DNA of 41,212 nucleotides, from NCBI GenBank assembly GCA_001304505.1, contig LJUQ01000009.1:1-41212 (forward strand). Direction: 5' to 3'. How positions within the stretch are numbered: position 1 is the stretch's first letter; each line of letters opens with the position of its first letter. The DNA comes from Bacteroides sp. SM23_62_1 (lineage in GTDB: Bacteria; Bacteroidota; Bacteroidia; Bacteroidales; SM23-62). The notes beneath the pieces are model-generated. The model was not told where the DNA came from. It searched no databases and worked only from the letters and a program-made list of their open reading frames with translations. Below are positions 7,036 through 15,447 of the stretch, in pieces. The translations under genes were made by a program, and so were the position numbers.

Positions 7036-7959
7036 ATGAACAAGCTATTCAGGTTTATATCAGTTTTTCTAATCCTATCTTCTTGCACCTCAAAGCCTGA
7101 GACGGTGAATTACCCGATAGAAGTTCAGCAGAACTTTAAACTTGCCATGATACAGATGTATGTTGAGGGAGGAGCGTTGGATGTTAATCTGAAAAATGCA
7201 GTTAAGCATATCGAAGAAGCTGCGCAAAATGGTGCCGACATCGTTTTACTTCCGGAAGTTATGGATTTGGGTTGGACACATTCAGCAGCCCTCACTTCTG
7301 CATTTACAGTACCCGGTGGTAAGACATTCAATACCCTGGCTAAAACCGCAATTGATAATAATATTTATCTGTGTGCCGGAATTGTTGAAAAAGACGTGGG
7401 TAAAATATACAATACTGCTGTTTTAATCAATAACCAGGGTGAACTACTTATCAAACACCGGAAATTAAATGAACTCGATATTGCTCATACACTTTATGCC
7501 CTGGGTGACAGGCTGAACGTATGCCATACTGAATACGGCACAATTGGAATACATATCTGTGCAGATGCTTTCGCAAAAGATATGGTTCTGTCCCGTTCAC
7601 TGGGATATATGGGTGCTGATATTATCCTTTCTCCCTCCAGCTGGGCGGTCCCTTCCGATCATGATAATACAAAAGATCCCTATGGCGATATCTGGAACCA
7701 GGTTTATGAACCGGTTGCAGAGGAATTCAAAATTTGGATCATTGGTGTTTCAAACGTCGGTCCGGTTGCTGATGGACCATGGAAAGGCTGGAACTGCATC
7801 GGATGCTCACTGGTTATAAATCCTGACGGGGAAGAAGTATTGCAGGGTTCATATGGAGTAAATGCAGATACTATCCTGTATGTGGATATTACAACCCTTG
7901 AAAGACCTGCCCGGGGAACTGACTGGAATAAATACTGGCAGAGTAAAAACAATGAATAA
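7036..7959 (+). CDS. Carbon-nitrogen hydrolase (nitrilase-family amidase) lipoprotein
   Basis: The 307-residue product has a lipoprotein signal (LSSC, Cys17) and then a complete nitrilase-superfamily domain. The catalytic Glu is in IVLLPEV (Glu74), the Lys in IKHRKLNE (Lys143), the nucleophile in GIHICADA (Cys175), and a WGVS-type loop is seen as WIIGVSNVGP. This is an amidase or C-N hydrolase acting outside the cytoplasm; the substrate is unknown. The start is supported by AGGAG 9-14 bp upstream, one of the few good ribosome sites in the window. It stands 85 bp after the AbrB-like gene and 175 bp before the DPP IV gene, so an operon is possible but not shown. Confidence 0.9.
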   Translation: MNKLFRFISVFLILSSCTSKPETVNYPIEVQQNFKLAMIQMYVEGGALDVNLKNAVKHIEEAAQNGADIVLLPEVMDLGWTHSAALTSAFTVPGGKTFNTLAKTAIDNNIYLCAGIVEKDVGKIYNTAVLINNQGELLIKHRKLNELDIAHTLYALGDRLNVCHTEYGTIGIHICADAFAKDMVLSRSLGYMGADIILSPSSWAVPSDHDNTKDPYGDIWNQVYEPVAEEFKIWIIGVSNVGPVADGPWKGWNCIGCSLVINPDGEEVLQGSYGVNADTILYVDITTLERPARGTDWNKYWQSKNNE

Positions 7960-8134
7960 AACACCAATCCGGACAATAATACCTGGTATTTAATTAATTT
8001 TTTACCCCCATCAGGCATATATGTGTCTCCGGCGGATACCTGGATATGATCCCTGCTTTTAGATTTACCATTGGCAAAATTTTTTAGCTATTTTTAACAT
8101 CAGTAAATATTTTGTCAAACTTAAACCTTGAATT

Positions 8135-10324
8135 ATGTTACGTTGTACTAAAATAATCGCACTATCATTCTTCTGTATTCTTATTATTCAAACAGGTTCC
8201 GCACAAAAGAAGCATCTTACATACCGGCAGGCTTTTGAGAGGGGCGAACCACGTTTGTCTGAGAGTCTTTCCTCACCCGAGAGATGGCTCGATGATACAT
8301 ATTACCTTCTGCGGAACAGATCCCGAGAAGGATCTTCTATCATGAAAGTAAATGCCCTGACAGGCGAAGAAACAGTCTATTTCGATTATCATGAATTTGA
8401 TGACTACCTGCCGGAGGATTATAACCTTGCCAGAAGCAGGATCCATACAGATGATTATAAAAAATTCATATTCATCCGCGACAACGATCTGTATATCTTC
8501 GAAACCGAGAAGAAACAATTGAGGCAGCTGACTGATAACGGACCTGAGGAGCAGAATCCAACTTTTTCACCCGATGCATCTAAAATTGCCTTTACACGTG
8601 AAAATAACCTTTTCGTGCTGGATATTGAATCCGGGAAAGAGACACAGCTAACAAATGATGGTGGAGGGCTGATATATAACGGCTGGGCATCCTGGGTATA
8701 TTATGAAGAAATTCTTGGAAGGAGATCCAGGTACCAGGCTTTCTGGTGGTCGCCCGACAGTAAAATGATTGCATACCTGCGATTCGATGATTCACCGGTC
8801 CCAATGTTCCCGATATTCAGGGCCGAAGGGACGCACGGAGAACTTGAAAAAACACGATATCCAAAAGCAGGTGATCCCAACCCGCTGGTTAAACTTGGCG
8901 TGGTACATCTGGAATCAGGCACAACCACCTGGCTTGATAATAGTGAGAAAGATGATCATTATGTAGCCTGGCCTTTCTGGTCACCGGATTCAAAAATCCT
9001 GGTTTTTCAGCACCTGAACAGGGATCAGGATGATATGAGATTCATTGCAGCCAATCCTGTTACAGGTGAAGCCAGAGAAATTTATCATGAACAGCAGGAC
9101 AGCTGGGTGGAATTCTTTGAGGATGTGCATGTATTTCAGGATGGCAGCGGATTCCTGCTCAGAAGTGACAAATCTGGGTGGAGAAACTTATACTATTATG
9201 ATTTTAATGGCAACCTGATTAGCCAGGTTACATCCTTTAACTGGAGAATAAGAGGAATCGAAAGGGTGGTAGATAAAACAAAAACCGTATACTTTACAGG
9301 AACCGGAGGGATTTCAACGGAATCTCACCTGTACAGTATCAAACTGAATGGAAAAGGCCTTACAAAGCTGACATCCATTCCAGGGAACCATAATCCCTCG
9401 GTCTCCCCCGGAGGCAGCCTTTTCTATGATGTATATAGCAATATTCAGACACCGGCAAAACATGAGGTATTCGATTCTAAAGGTAAGTCTGTCAGGTTTG
9501 TAGGCGACTCAAAATTACCTGAAATGGATGAATACAATCTTGGAAAAGCAGAATTGATCACCGTACCCACTGAAGATGGTTATAATCTGCCGATGACCTG
9601 GATCCTCCCTCCCGATTTTGATGATTCAAAAAAATACCCTGTAATTATTTCAATATACGGAGGCCCGGATGCCGGCAATGTCAATAACTCCTTCCCCTTC
9701 TCTTTAAGTGGTTTCTGGTATGCCCAGAATGGAATCATCTATGTAAGCGTAGACCACCGTGCCTCCGGACATTACGGTAAAAAAGGTGTCAGCCTGATGC
9801 ATAGAAATCTTGGAAAATGGGAAATGAATGATTACATAGAAGCGGTTAAGTGGCTGGAAAAGAAGCCTTTCATTAATGGTGACAAGATTGGGATCACAGG
9901 GGGAAGCTATGGAGGATATACCACCTGTATGGCGCTGACCTATGGTGCTGATTATTTCAATTATGGTGTTGCCAATTATTCCGTAACAGATTGGCATCTG
10001 TACGATAATGTTTATACTGAGAGATATATGGATACTCCGGAACAAAATCCGGAAGGTTATGAATTTGGATCCGCATTGACACATGCTGAAAAGTACAAAG
10101 GCAAATTACTGATCACCCATGGAACAATGGATGATAATGTACATATGCAAAATACTATCCAGCTTGTTGATGTCCTTCAGGATCTGGGTAAAGAATTTGA
10201 ATTAATGCTCTATCCCGGTGAAAGGCATGGCTGGGATGGTCCAAAACGGGAACATCTGAACAAAATGACTGTTAACTTCTGGTTTGAGAATCTTCTTGAG
10301 AGGAAATTCATCGAGGAAGAATAA
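8135..10324 (+). CDS. Dipeptidyl peptidase IV-family serine peptidase (S9B)
   Basis: The 729-residue secreted protein has a signal peptide ending near TGSAQ (residue 24). Residues 50-470 form the DPP IV-type beta-propeller with repeats such as NPTFSPDASKIAFTREN and WWSPDSKMIAYLRFDDS. The Glu pair that grips the substrate N-terminus corresponds to WVYYEEI near residue 190. The C-terminal alpha/beta hydrolase has the triad Ser591 (GGSYGGY), Asp666 (HGTMDDNVH) and His698 (ERHGWDG), with the same spacing as characterised DPP IV. It should release dipeptides from peptides in the periplasm. A second, divergent family member lies at 22100-24349. A purine-rich repeat tail starts right after its stop. 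Confidence 0.93.
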   Translation: MLRCTKIIALSFFCILIIQTGSAQKKHLTYRQAFERGEPRLSESLSSPERWLDDTYYLLRNRSREGSSIMKVNALTGEETVYFDYHEFDDYLPEDYNLARSRIHTDDYKKFIFIRDNDLYIFETEKKQLRQLTDNGPEEQNPTFSPDASKIAFTRENNLFVLDIESGKETQLTNDGGGLIYNGWASWVYYEEILGRRSRYQAFWWSPDSKMIAYLRFDDSPVPMFPIFRAEGTHGELEKTRYPKAGDPNPLVKLGVVHLESGTTTWLDNSEKDDHYVAWPFWSPDSKILVFQHLNRDQDDMRFIAANPVTGEAREIYHEQQDSWVEFFEDVHVFQDGSGFLLRSDKSGWRNLYYYDFNGNLISQVTSFNWRIRGIERVVDKTKTVYFTGTGGISTESHLYSIKLNGKGLTKLTSIPGNHNPSVSPGGSLFYDVYSNIQTPAKHEVFDSKGKSVRFVGDSKLPEMDEYNLGKAELITVPTEDGYNLPMTWILPPDFDDSKKYPVIISIYGGPDAGNVNNSFPFSLSGFWYAQNGIIYVSVDHRASGHYGKKGVSLMHRNLGKWEMNDYIEAVKWLEKKPFINGDKIGITGGSYGGYTTCMALTYGADYFNYGVANYSVTDWHLYDNVYTERYMDTPEQNPEGYEFGSALTHAEKYKGKLLITHGTMDDNVHMQNTIQLVDVLQDLGKEFELMLYPGERHGWDGPKREHLNKMTVNFWFENLLERKFIEEE

Positions 10325-10623
10325 GTTTAGAGAAAAAGGGAGCAAGGTGCAGGGTGCAAGGTATAGGATTGATGGGATACGGGATCGCGAGATAACAGGA
10401 TGCAAGATCACAAGATGGCAAAGTAGATAGGTAGCAAGGCCGCCAGAAGATGCATATTATAAATTCAAATTGTATGTTCAGCAAAATCATAATTACTGCT
10501 TCAATCAAATGTTATAAATTGATTTTTTTTAAAGATCAAAAGAATTTTGTAACTTGTATAAGTATTTTTCTTGTAGCAATTAAATAGATTATCATCACAA
10601 AGGTTTATTAACCTGTCCATTTA
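10325..10623. other. Repeat tail and AT-rich spacer
   Basis: The first about 120 bp are purine-rich degenerate repeats (AAGGTGCAGGGTGCAAGG, then GGGATACGGGATCGCGAG-like words). The rest is AT-rich and should hold the promoter of the DUF1801-like gene. No gene is seen. Confidence 0.6.
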
Positions 10624-10995
10624 ATGAAAAGCAAGCTACCATCAAATATTAACCGCTATCTGAACGATCTGAGACCGGAAAATATTGAATTAGTAAAAAT
10701 CATCATAGATTATATTCTTGAATCAAATCCTGAATTTGATTGTGATATTAAATGGAACCAGATCACCTTCACATTAAACCAGAACTGGCATCACTGGATT
10801 ATGGCTATCTCAGAATCAAAAAAAGGTATAACTCTGAGTTTTCATAAAGGAGCCCTGATAAAAGATCCCAGAAAAATTCTAAAAGGTACCGGTTCCCATC
10901 TCCGCAACATAAAATATCAGTACAGGGAACAAATAGATCCCGATTACCTGAAAAGGTTGATAAAATCTGCTGTTGACAAACAGACTGATCTTTAA
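10624..10995 (+). CDS. DUF1801-like (YdhG/frataxin-like fold) protein
   Basis: The 123-residue soluble protein has an N-terminal helix pair (IELVKIIIDYILESNPEF) and a beta-sheet segment IKWNQITFTLNQNWHHWIMAI, then ITLSFHKGALIKDPRKILKG, typical of the DUF1801/YdhG group. It ends in a helix (DPDYLKRLIKSAVDK). Family members share the YdhG/CyaY-like fold and are of unknown function. It stands alone, convergent with the 11309 membrane-protein gene, with a pair of hairpins between them. Confidence 0.75.
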   Translation: MKSKLPSNINRYLNDLRPENIELVKIIIDYILESNPEFDCDIKWNQITFTLNQNWHHWIMAISESKKGITLSFHKGALIKDPRKILKGTGSHLRNIKYQYREQIDPDYLKRLIKSAVDKQTDL

Positions 10996-11308
10996 TGCAA
11001 ATATGTTTTATTGTCGGAATGTATGCGTCATAGAACGTATATATCCCTGGTTGATTCTATAATGTAAATCCCGCTCCTAGCGCCGGAAATGGTTTGAAAT
11101 GGGCACAGCTTCGCTAATGATCCAGTCACTATAAATGACTGGATCGCTAGAATAAAACTTCGCAACCGGATACAGCTTCGCTAGTGATCCAGTCATTTAT
11201 AGTGACTGGATCATTATTACTACCCCCACTACCTTATATCCCCAATATCCCGTTTTATCATACTTTTAATAATATGTTCTTCAACACTTTCGGAAAGAAA
11301 AACAGGCC
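10996..11308. other. Convergent intergenic region with paired palindromes
   Basis: No gene. The region separates the 3' ends of the 10624 (plus) and 11309 (minus) genes and is dominated by the GATCCAGTCA hairpin pair described separately. It probably acts as a two-way transcription terminator. Confidence 0.6.
11105..11214. repeat. Mirror pair of GATCCAGTCA hairpins
   Basis: Hairpin one (11119-11145) is GATCCAGTCA, loop CTATAAA, TGACTGGATC. Hairpin two (11186-11212) is GATCCAGTCA, loop TTTATAG, TGACTGGATC. The second is the exact reverse complement of the first, loops included. Both are preceded by a direct repeat ACAGCTTCGCTA[A/G]T, so the two units are direct repeats outside and inverted at the loop. 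They could be two-way terminators or small palindromic mobile repeats. Confidence 0.85.
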
Positions 11309-12208
11309 TTATGACTTGCTATAAAAGTATAAAGTGCTGAGAGAGAAAATGAATAAAACCACAAACAGGTAAAAAGGTAACCATAGAATACCAAATAAAC
11401 CTCCTGGTAAGGTGTTGAAAGTTGCAATAAAAAGCATTATCATTACAGGAATAGAAATCAACAGAGTGGTAAATCCCGCCCTTGCCACATCTTTCCATTG
11501 TTTTTCGTCGTACCAGTCTTCGATTCTCTCCCTGAATTTAATTATAAACCAATAACTTACAATAAAAATATAGGGTAATAAAAGGAGTATACACGTAATC
11601 ATTCCATATTTAATATGCCTGATATTGCCCGAGTATACTATCACGTTCAGGATAATCCATAATAAACCAAGTAAACCACAAACAATACCTACATACTGCG
11701 CAACAGTAAATACCATCTCATCTTTCTTTACCGGCTGAATATCTTTCTTCATTTTCAGCATCCTCAAGTTTGAAACAAGGAAAATAAACATCATTACATA
11801 GAAAATTACATTTATGACCAGGAAGATGTATAAAATGATCCATTCACCGCTTGTATCCCATCCTTCCTTATACTCTTTCCCAATATCCCCAAGTATCGCC
11901 CAGTTCCCGAATATTACAAGGAAGGAAAATATTCCTGATATTAAAAGTAAAATGTTGAAAACATTGATTTTCCTGAACCATTGAAGATGAAAAATATAGG
12001 TCAGAAATGCAGAAAAATGATACAGTATAAACACCCAGTACCCAATCCATATAAAATTCGCAAGCGGTTCTAACTTGCCAAGTGGCTCCAGATTTACCAC
12101 ACGGGGCCTCAATAATTCATACATGGCAAAATTGAATACAATCCAGCACGATGATATTACAGCGAGGATAAGGCTGATTGTGCTGCTAACTCTTAGTCTT
12201 TTTTCCAT
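11309..12208 (-). CDS. Multi-pass membrane protein, partner of an Xre-type regulator
   Basis: The 299-residue protein has about eight hydrophobic segments (near residues 10-30, 48-75, 85-107, 123-145, 168-192, 200-224, 243-266 and 272-295). Two charged cytoplasmic loops (MKKDIQPVKKDE and FRERIEDWYDEKQW) separate them. I do not recognise a named family. It starts 15 bp after the stop of a 71-residue Cro/CI-type HTH gene, a layout in which the HTH protein commonly controls a membrane protein and itself. The function is unknown; stress sensing or transport are guesses I cannot support. Confidence 0.75.
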   Translation of the reverse strand: MEKRLRVSSTISLILAVISSCWIVFNFAMYELLRPRVVNLEPLGKLEPLANFIWIGYWVFILYHFSAFLTYIFHLQWFRKINVFNILLLISGIFSFLVIFGNWAILGDIGKEYKEGWDTSGEWIILYIFLVINVIFYVMMFIFLVSNLRMLKMKKDIQPVKKDEMVFTVAQYVGIVCGLLGLLWIILNVIVYSGNIRHIKYGMITCILLLLPYIFIVSYWFIIKFRERIEDWYDEKQWKDVARAGFTTLLISIPVMIMLFIATFNTLPGGLFGILWLPFYLFVVLFIFSLSTLYFYSKS

Positions 12209-12223
12209 TATTTATGAATTTAA

Positions 12224-12439
12224 TTAATTATTGCCGTCATCAGCTATGTAAAAAATATCTTCAACTTTACACCTGAAGAATCTGGCTATTTTAAAAGCAA
12301 GCAAAGTGGAGGGTATGAATTTATTTTTTTCTATGGAATGTATTGTCTGCCGTGTAACCCCAACCTCGTTGGCCAGCGTTTCCTGGGATATGTCCCCAGT
12401 TTCAAAACGATACCGGCGAATATGGTTTCCTAATTTCAT
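12224..12439 (-). CDS. Small Xre/Cro-CI-family HTH regulator
   Basis: The 71-residue protein is one helix-turn-helix domain: IRRYRFETGDISQETLANEV, then GVTRQTIHSIEKNKFIPSTLLAFKIARFFRCKVEDIF. The pattern (Q-E-x-L-A, T-R-Q-T-I, E-N-x-x-P) is typical of the short YozG-like regulators. It is the first gene of an operon with the 11309 membrane protein. A Bacteroidota promoter and three TTTACAT boxes, including a 17-bp palindrome, lie directly upstream, so autoregulation is likely. Confidence 0.9.
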   Translation of the reverse strand: MKLGNHIRRYRFETGDISQETLANEVGVTRQTIHSIEKNKFIPSTLLAFKIARFFRCKVEDIFYIADDGNN

Positions 12440-12453
12440 ATCAATTTTATCAG

Positions 12454-12515
12454 AATGTAAAGTTTACATTACAAATGTAAAGTATTTTTTACATATTGTC
12501 AAATATTTTTTACAT
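12454..12515. promoter_or_regulatory. Candidate operator: TTTACAT boxes
   Basis: A 17-bp palindrome AATGTAAA-G-TTTACATT (12454-12470) is followed by ATGTAAA (12475-12481) facing TTTACAT (12488-12494), and by a third TTTACAT at 12509-12515. TATTTTTTACATATT occurs twice exactly 21 bp apart (12483-12497 and 12504-12518), two helical turns. The boxes overlap the predicted promoter and start site, as expected for autorepression by the HTH protein. Confidence 0.65.
12472..12503 (-). promoter_or_regulatory. Bacteroidota-type promoter for the Xre operon
   Basis: Read on the minus strand, TTTG (12503-12500) is followed after 20 nt by TACATTTG (12479-12472), matching the Bacteroidota sigma-ABfr consensus TTTG / TAnnTTTG. 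The start site would fall near 12465, inside the 17-bp palindrome. Confidence 0.65.
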
Positions 12516-12764
12516 ATTCTTAAAAAGAATTATAATTAAACGGATCACATTATAAATTGAAGATTGTTAAAAAGGAATGTAGAATAATTTGATAAATGGT
12601 ACTGGATTTTTATCGCATTTATATCAATCTTATTAACAGGAAGGTTCTAACTTTTAATATTTAACTATTTCGTTATTGTTTAAAATTTCCGTATTTCATT
12701 ATTCCATTCTTATTTCGAATTTCGTCTGTTCATTTTTGTTCAGACTTTCGCTATTTCTATCTTT

Positions 12765-13553
12765 CTATTCTCTCTCCTGGTACTCTAAAATAATCCTCCT
12801 TACATCCTGCATTTCAAAATCATAAATTCTCCGAAGGCGTCCGAACGTTTCATTCTTATCCGTATTATCAGGTAATCCCAGTTCTCTGATAATATCCTCT
12901 GCAGGTATTTTATACTTTTCCGAAACCTCATTCAGTGTCATATAGCCCCTGACAGCAACTTCATCAAATGAATATTCATAGCCAGATTCATGCACATCAG
13001 TCGACTGCTGAATCCCTGATTGTTGTTGGAGGTCTGGCTGTTCTCTGCGAACAGATTGATGGGTATCAAATTGTTCAGTTGTTAATGATTGCTGTGAACC
13101 GGCTTTTTTTCCCTCAATGGTGGCACCTTCATCAGAGATTTCATCCTGAACAGTTTCAGTTCGTTCTAATCTTCTCTGCTGTCCCGGATGGTTATTTTTT
13201 TCCACCGGGCTGAGCAGGGGAGTCAATGCCAGTACCAGCACGGCGACCAATCCAAACAGTCCCAGTCCAAACCGCAGTCCTGATGACTCGGTTTTCCTGC
13301 CCCTCAGCACACCGACAATCCAGTTCCAATGCAAAATGAGATGCAGGGCAAGAGTGGACAGAAATGCCACTGCTATCCAGAAGTGCAGGGCACCCCATTC
13401 ATGCCGGTCGAGCCCCCATACTGTTGTATGATGCCCGCTTCCAGCCGGTAGTGTATAACGCATTAAGAGACCTGTTGAAGCAAGAAAGATAAATTCAGCA
13501 TATGCAATGGTGTCAATGATAATGTTCAAATTCTTTTTAACACGTCCATCCAT
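12765..13553 (-). CDS. DUF4405 membrane protein with extra C-terminal domain
   Basis: The 262-residue protein begins with three hydrophobic helices (13-33, 54-82, 92-114) of the DUF4405 type, related to cytochrome b561-like four-helix membrane domains. Histidines 41, 42, 51, 57, 71 and 75 include the likely haem ligands (HEWGALHFW, LHLILHW). A low-complexity Gln/Glu-rich linker (about 120-195) joins a soluble C-terminal domain (about 203-262: GYMTLNEVSEKYKIPAEDII, then LGLPDN and LRRIYDFEMQDVRRII). That domain recalls the tail of NapH/NosR-like membrane iron-sulfur proteins. A redox role in the membrane is likely; the partner is unknown. It is not next to any electron-transfer gene here. Confidence 0.78.
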   Translation of the reverse strand: MDGRVKKNLNIIIDTIAYAEFIFLASTGLLMRYTLPAGSGHHTTVWGLDRHEWGALHFWIAVAFLSTLALHLILHWNWIVGVLRGRKTESSGLRFGLGLFGLVAVLVLALTPLLSPVEKNNHPGQQRRLERTETVQDEISDEGATIEGKKAGSQQSLTTEQFDTHQSVRREQPDLQQQSGIQQSTDVHESGYEYSFDEVAVRGYMTLNEVSEKYKIPAEDIIRELGLPDNTDKNETFGRLRRIYDFEMQDVRRIILEYQERE

Positions 13554-14219
13554 TTGATAAAAATATTAAGTAATTGTTTACCTGGTTTAAAAATATAAGT
13601 CAGTGACAAATTAGCATGTTTGGCTAATAAAAGATGTAAGCAATAGAATTACTTCCAGATCATCAAGATACCTGGAATTATTTTCCCGTATTCATTGAAT
13701 ATAAATGATATGCACAATCCGGTCCAATAATCAATGTGGCAGATCGGTGCGATAATTTTATCTTACCTGATTGGATTAATTTTCTGTACTTGTAACGAAC
13801 ACGAATCTCTTCAGCTTCTTCCTTCATAAATATTCTGCATTGTATCCGGGAATTCAAATTTTTAATCTTTACCCGCCCAATCATTAAACGTCTCCACAAA
13901 TTTTATTTTCCGAAGATAGAATGATTTACACTACAAACGGACATGAAGATTTTTCATGAAAAACTACTCAAAGACTCATGAAAAAAGTTCATGGGAGTTC
14001 CCTGCTGTAAAGTTTAAATTAGTTGATTAATTAAGACAAATTTAAATTTTTCAAAGAGGAAAATTAATAAATAAGTTTATTCTCGTCTTAATTTGATGAT
14101 TTTTAATCCTGAATAACTGATTTCCAGATTCCTAGAATCCCTGATTGCAAGTTTGTCTGATTCCATATCCCTGATTCCCTGTTTGCCTGGTTCCCTGACT
14201 CCTTTTTACCATATTACTT
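13554..14219. other. Gene-free spacer with degenerate repeats
   Basis: No convincing gene. A 73-codon minus-strand frame at 13678-13899 has no recognisable features. A 14-bp palindrome TTTTTCATGAAAAA is at 13950-13963, with further TCATGAAAAA-like words around it. From about 14100 to 14215 the minus strand carries AGGGAACCAGG / CAGGGAATCAGGG-type repeats, the purine-rich tail of the radical SAM gene. Confidence 0.55.
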
Positions 14220-15293
14220 TCAGAGACCAAGCAAATGCTTGTTTCCTATATGTACATTGATAAGGCCTGCTTCATATGCAGCTTCTTCAGCCTCTTTGGC
14301 CTGGAGAGCAGTGGTAAAGGGCATATCAGACATATAAAACTGTGGGGCAAATGCCAGCAAAGAATATGGAATGTCCGTATTAATACCGGCAATAAATCTA
14401 GCAATGTAGAATACCTCATCTTTGCTGATATACCCGGGTACCAGTAATGTGCTTGCTATAACAAGAGGATTATCAGGCCTTTCATTAAACCGTTCGCCGG
14501 CTTTGGTAAAATTTTTCAACACAGCCCGGTTGCTGATTCCTGTGAGGGCTCTGTGCAGATAATCATCAAAGGCTTTTAAATCAAATTTAATACAACCGCC
14601 GGTTCTCAATGACAGATTGACAGCCTGTTCAAGATATTTATGTGCCATCATACCGTTTGTCTCCCAGCAAATTCTAACACCTTTTCCTGCAAGGATATCT
14701 GATACACTTAGTGCATGAGGCATCTGGGGGGATGGATCACCACCAAAAAAGCAAACACAGAAGGTATCAGAATTTGCAACCGAGGCAAGATCTTCAGCTG
14801 TAAATGATCTTTCTCCTTCCAGATTCGTCTGTTTGAAATGCCAGTTCTGGCAGAACAGGCAATTCATACTGCAGGCTCCATAAAAGACGGCCAGGTTGTG
14901 TAATCCCCTTTGATTATATCCCTGGCACACCCAGCTGGCCACGCAATTGGTTGGTAGCTGATCACGATACCAGCCAAGAATTCCCTTCTTTATTGTTCCT
15001 CCCATATGTACAAGTGTTCCATCTACAACTTTCCTTAAACCGCAAAATCCTGTCTGACCCTCTCCTATTCTGCAAGCGTTCATACATATGTTACAGGAAA
15101 TTCCATCCGGTTCCCTCAATGGTTTAGCAGGCAGGTTGAATTGAGACCGGATAGTTCCATGTAACCGCTCCAACCGTACCCCGACCTTTTTATAATGCTT
15201 TTTAATACACTCCGCACAAAAACCAATCACCTCCGAAACATCTCCGGCAGTTTTAAAACAGTTCAAACATTGTTTTTTGACAGTATCTTTCAC
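14220..15293 (-). CDS. Radical SAM protein (PflA/AmrS-like)
   Basis: The 357-residue cytoplasmic enzyme has the radical SAM cluster motif C141-x3-C145-x2-C148 in GACSMNCLFCQNWHF. Additional Cys sites precede it: C9/C12 with C26/C29 (a zinc-ribbon-like pair) and C67, C70, C74, C84 (CNICMNAC and GFCG), as in the pyruvate formate-lyase-activase-like COG1313/COG1180 proteins. GGDPSPQMP matches the GGEP SAM-binding motif. It should cleave S-adenosylmethionine to start a radical reaction, possibly activating a glycyl-radical or other enzyme, but no such partner lies nearby. It is divergent from the DoxX fusion gene with 154 bp between. Confidence 0.9.
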   Translation of the reverse strand: MKDTVKKQCLNCFKTAGDVSEVIGFCAECIKKHYKKVGVRLERLHGTIRSQFNLPAKPLREPDGISCNICMNACRIGEGQTGFCGLRKVVDGTLVHMGGTIKKGILGWYRDQLPTNCVASWVCQGYNQRGLHNLAVFYGACSMNCLFCQNWHFKQTNLEGERSFTAEDLASVANSDTFCVCFFGGDPSPQMPHALSVSDILAGKGVRICWETNGMMAHKYLEQAVNLSLRTGGCIKFDLKAFDDYLHRALTGISNRAVLKNFTKAGERFNERPDNPLVIASTLLVPGYISKDEVFYIARFIAGINTDIPYSLLAFAPQFYMSDMPFTTALQAKEAEEAAYEAGLINVHIGNKHLLGL

Positions 15294-15447
15294 CCTGTAT
15301 TACTCTTTACTTTTTCACACTTCTTACTTCCTTCTTCGATGTTTCTTGTCAACAAAGTTACACAAAGTGTATCATAAAGGACTCAAAGACTTCAGATTAG
15401 ATCCTATTGATTATCTTTGATCATTCATATTTATTAAAACTAGCATC

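Larger units (their letters stand above)
12440..12764. other. Control region and AT-rich spacer
   Basis: The left part carries the promoter and operator of the HTH operon. The rest (about 12540-12764) is AT-rich; its last 65 bp are purine-rich in the sense of the DUF4405 gene that ends at 12765. No gene is seen. Confidence 0.55.

Noticed and set aside
13678-13899. 73-codon minus-strand open frame in the large spacer
   Set aside because: No recognisable motif, signal or neighbour link, and no ribosome site. It is basic and low-information; I could not support it as a gene.
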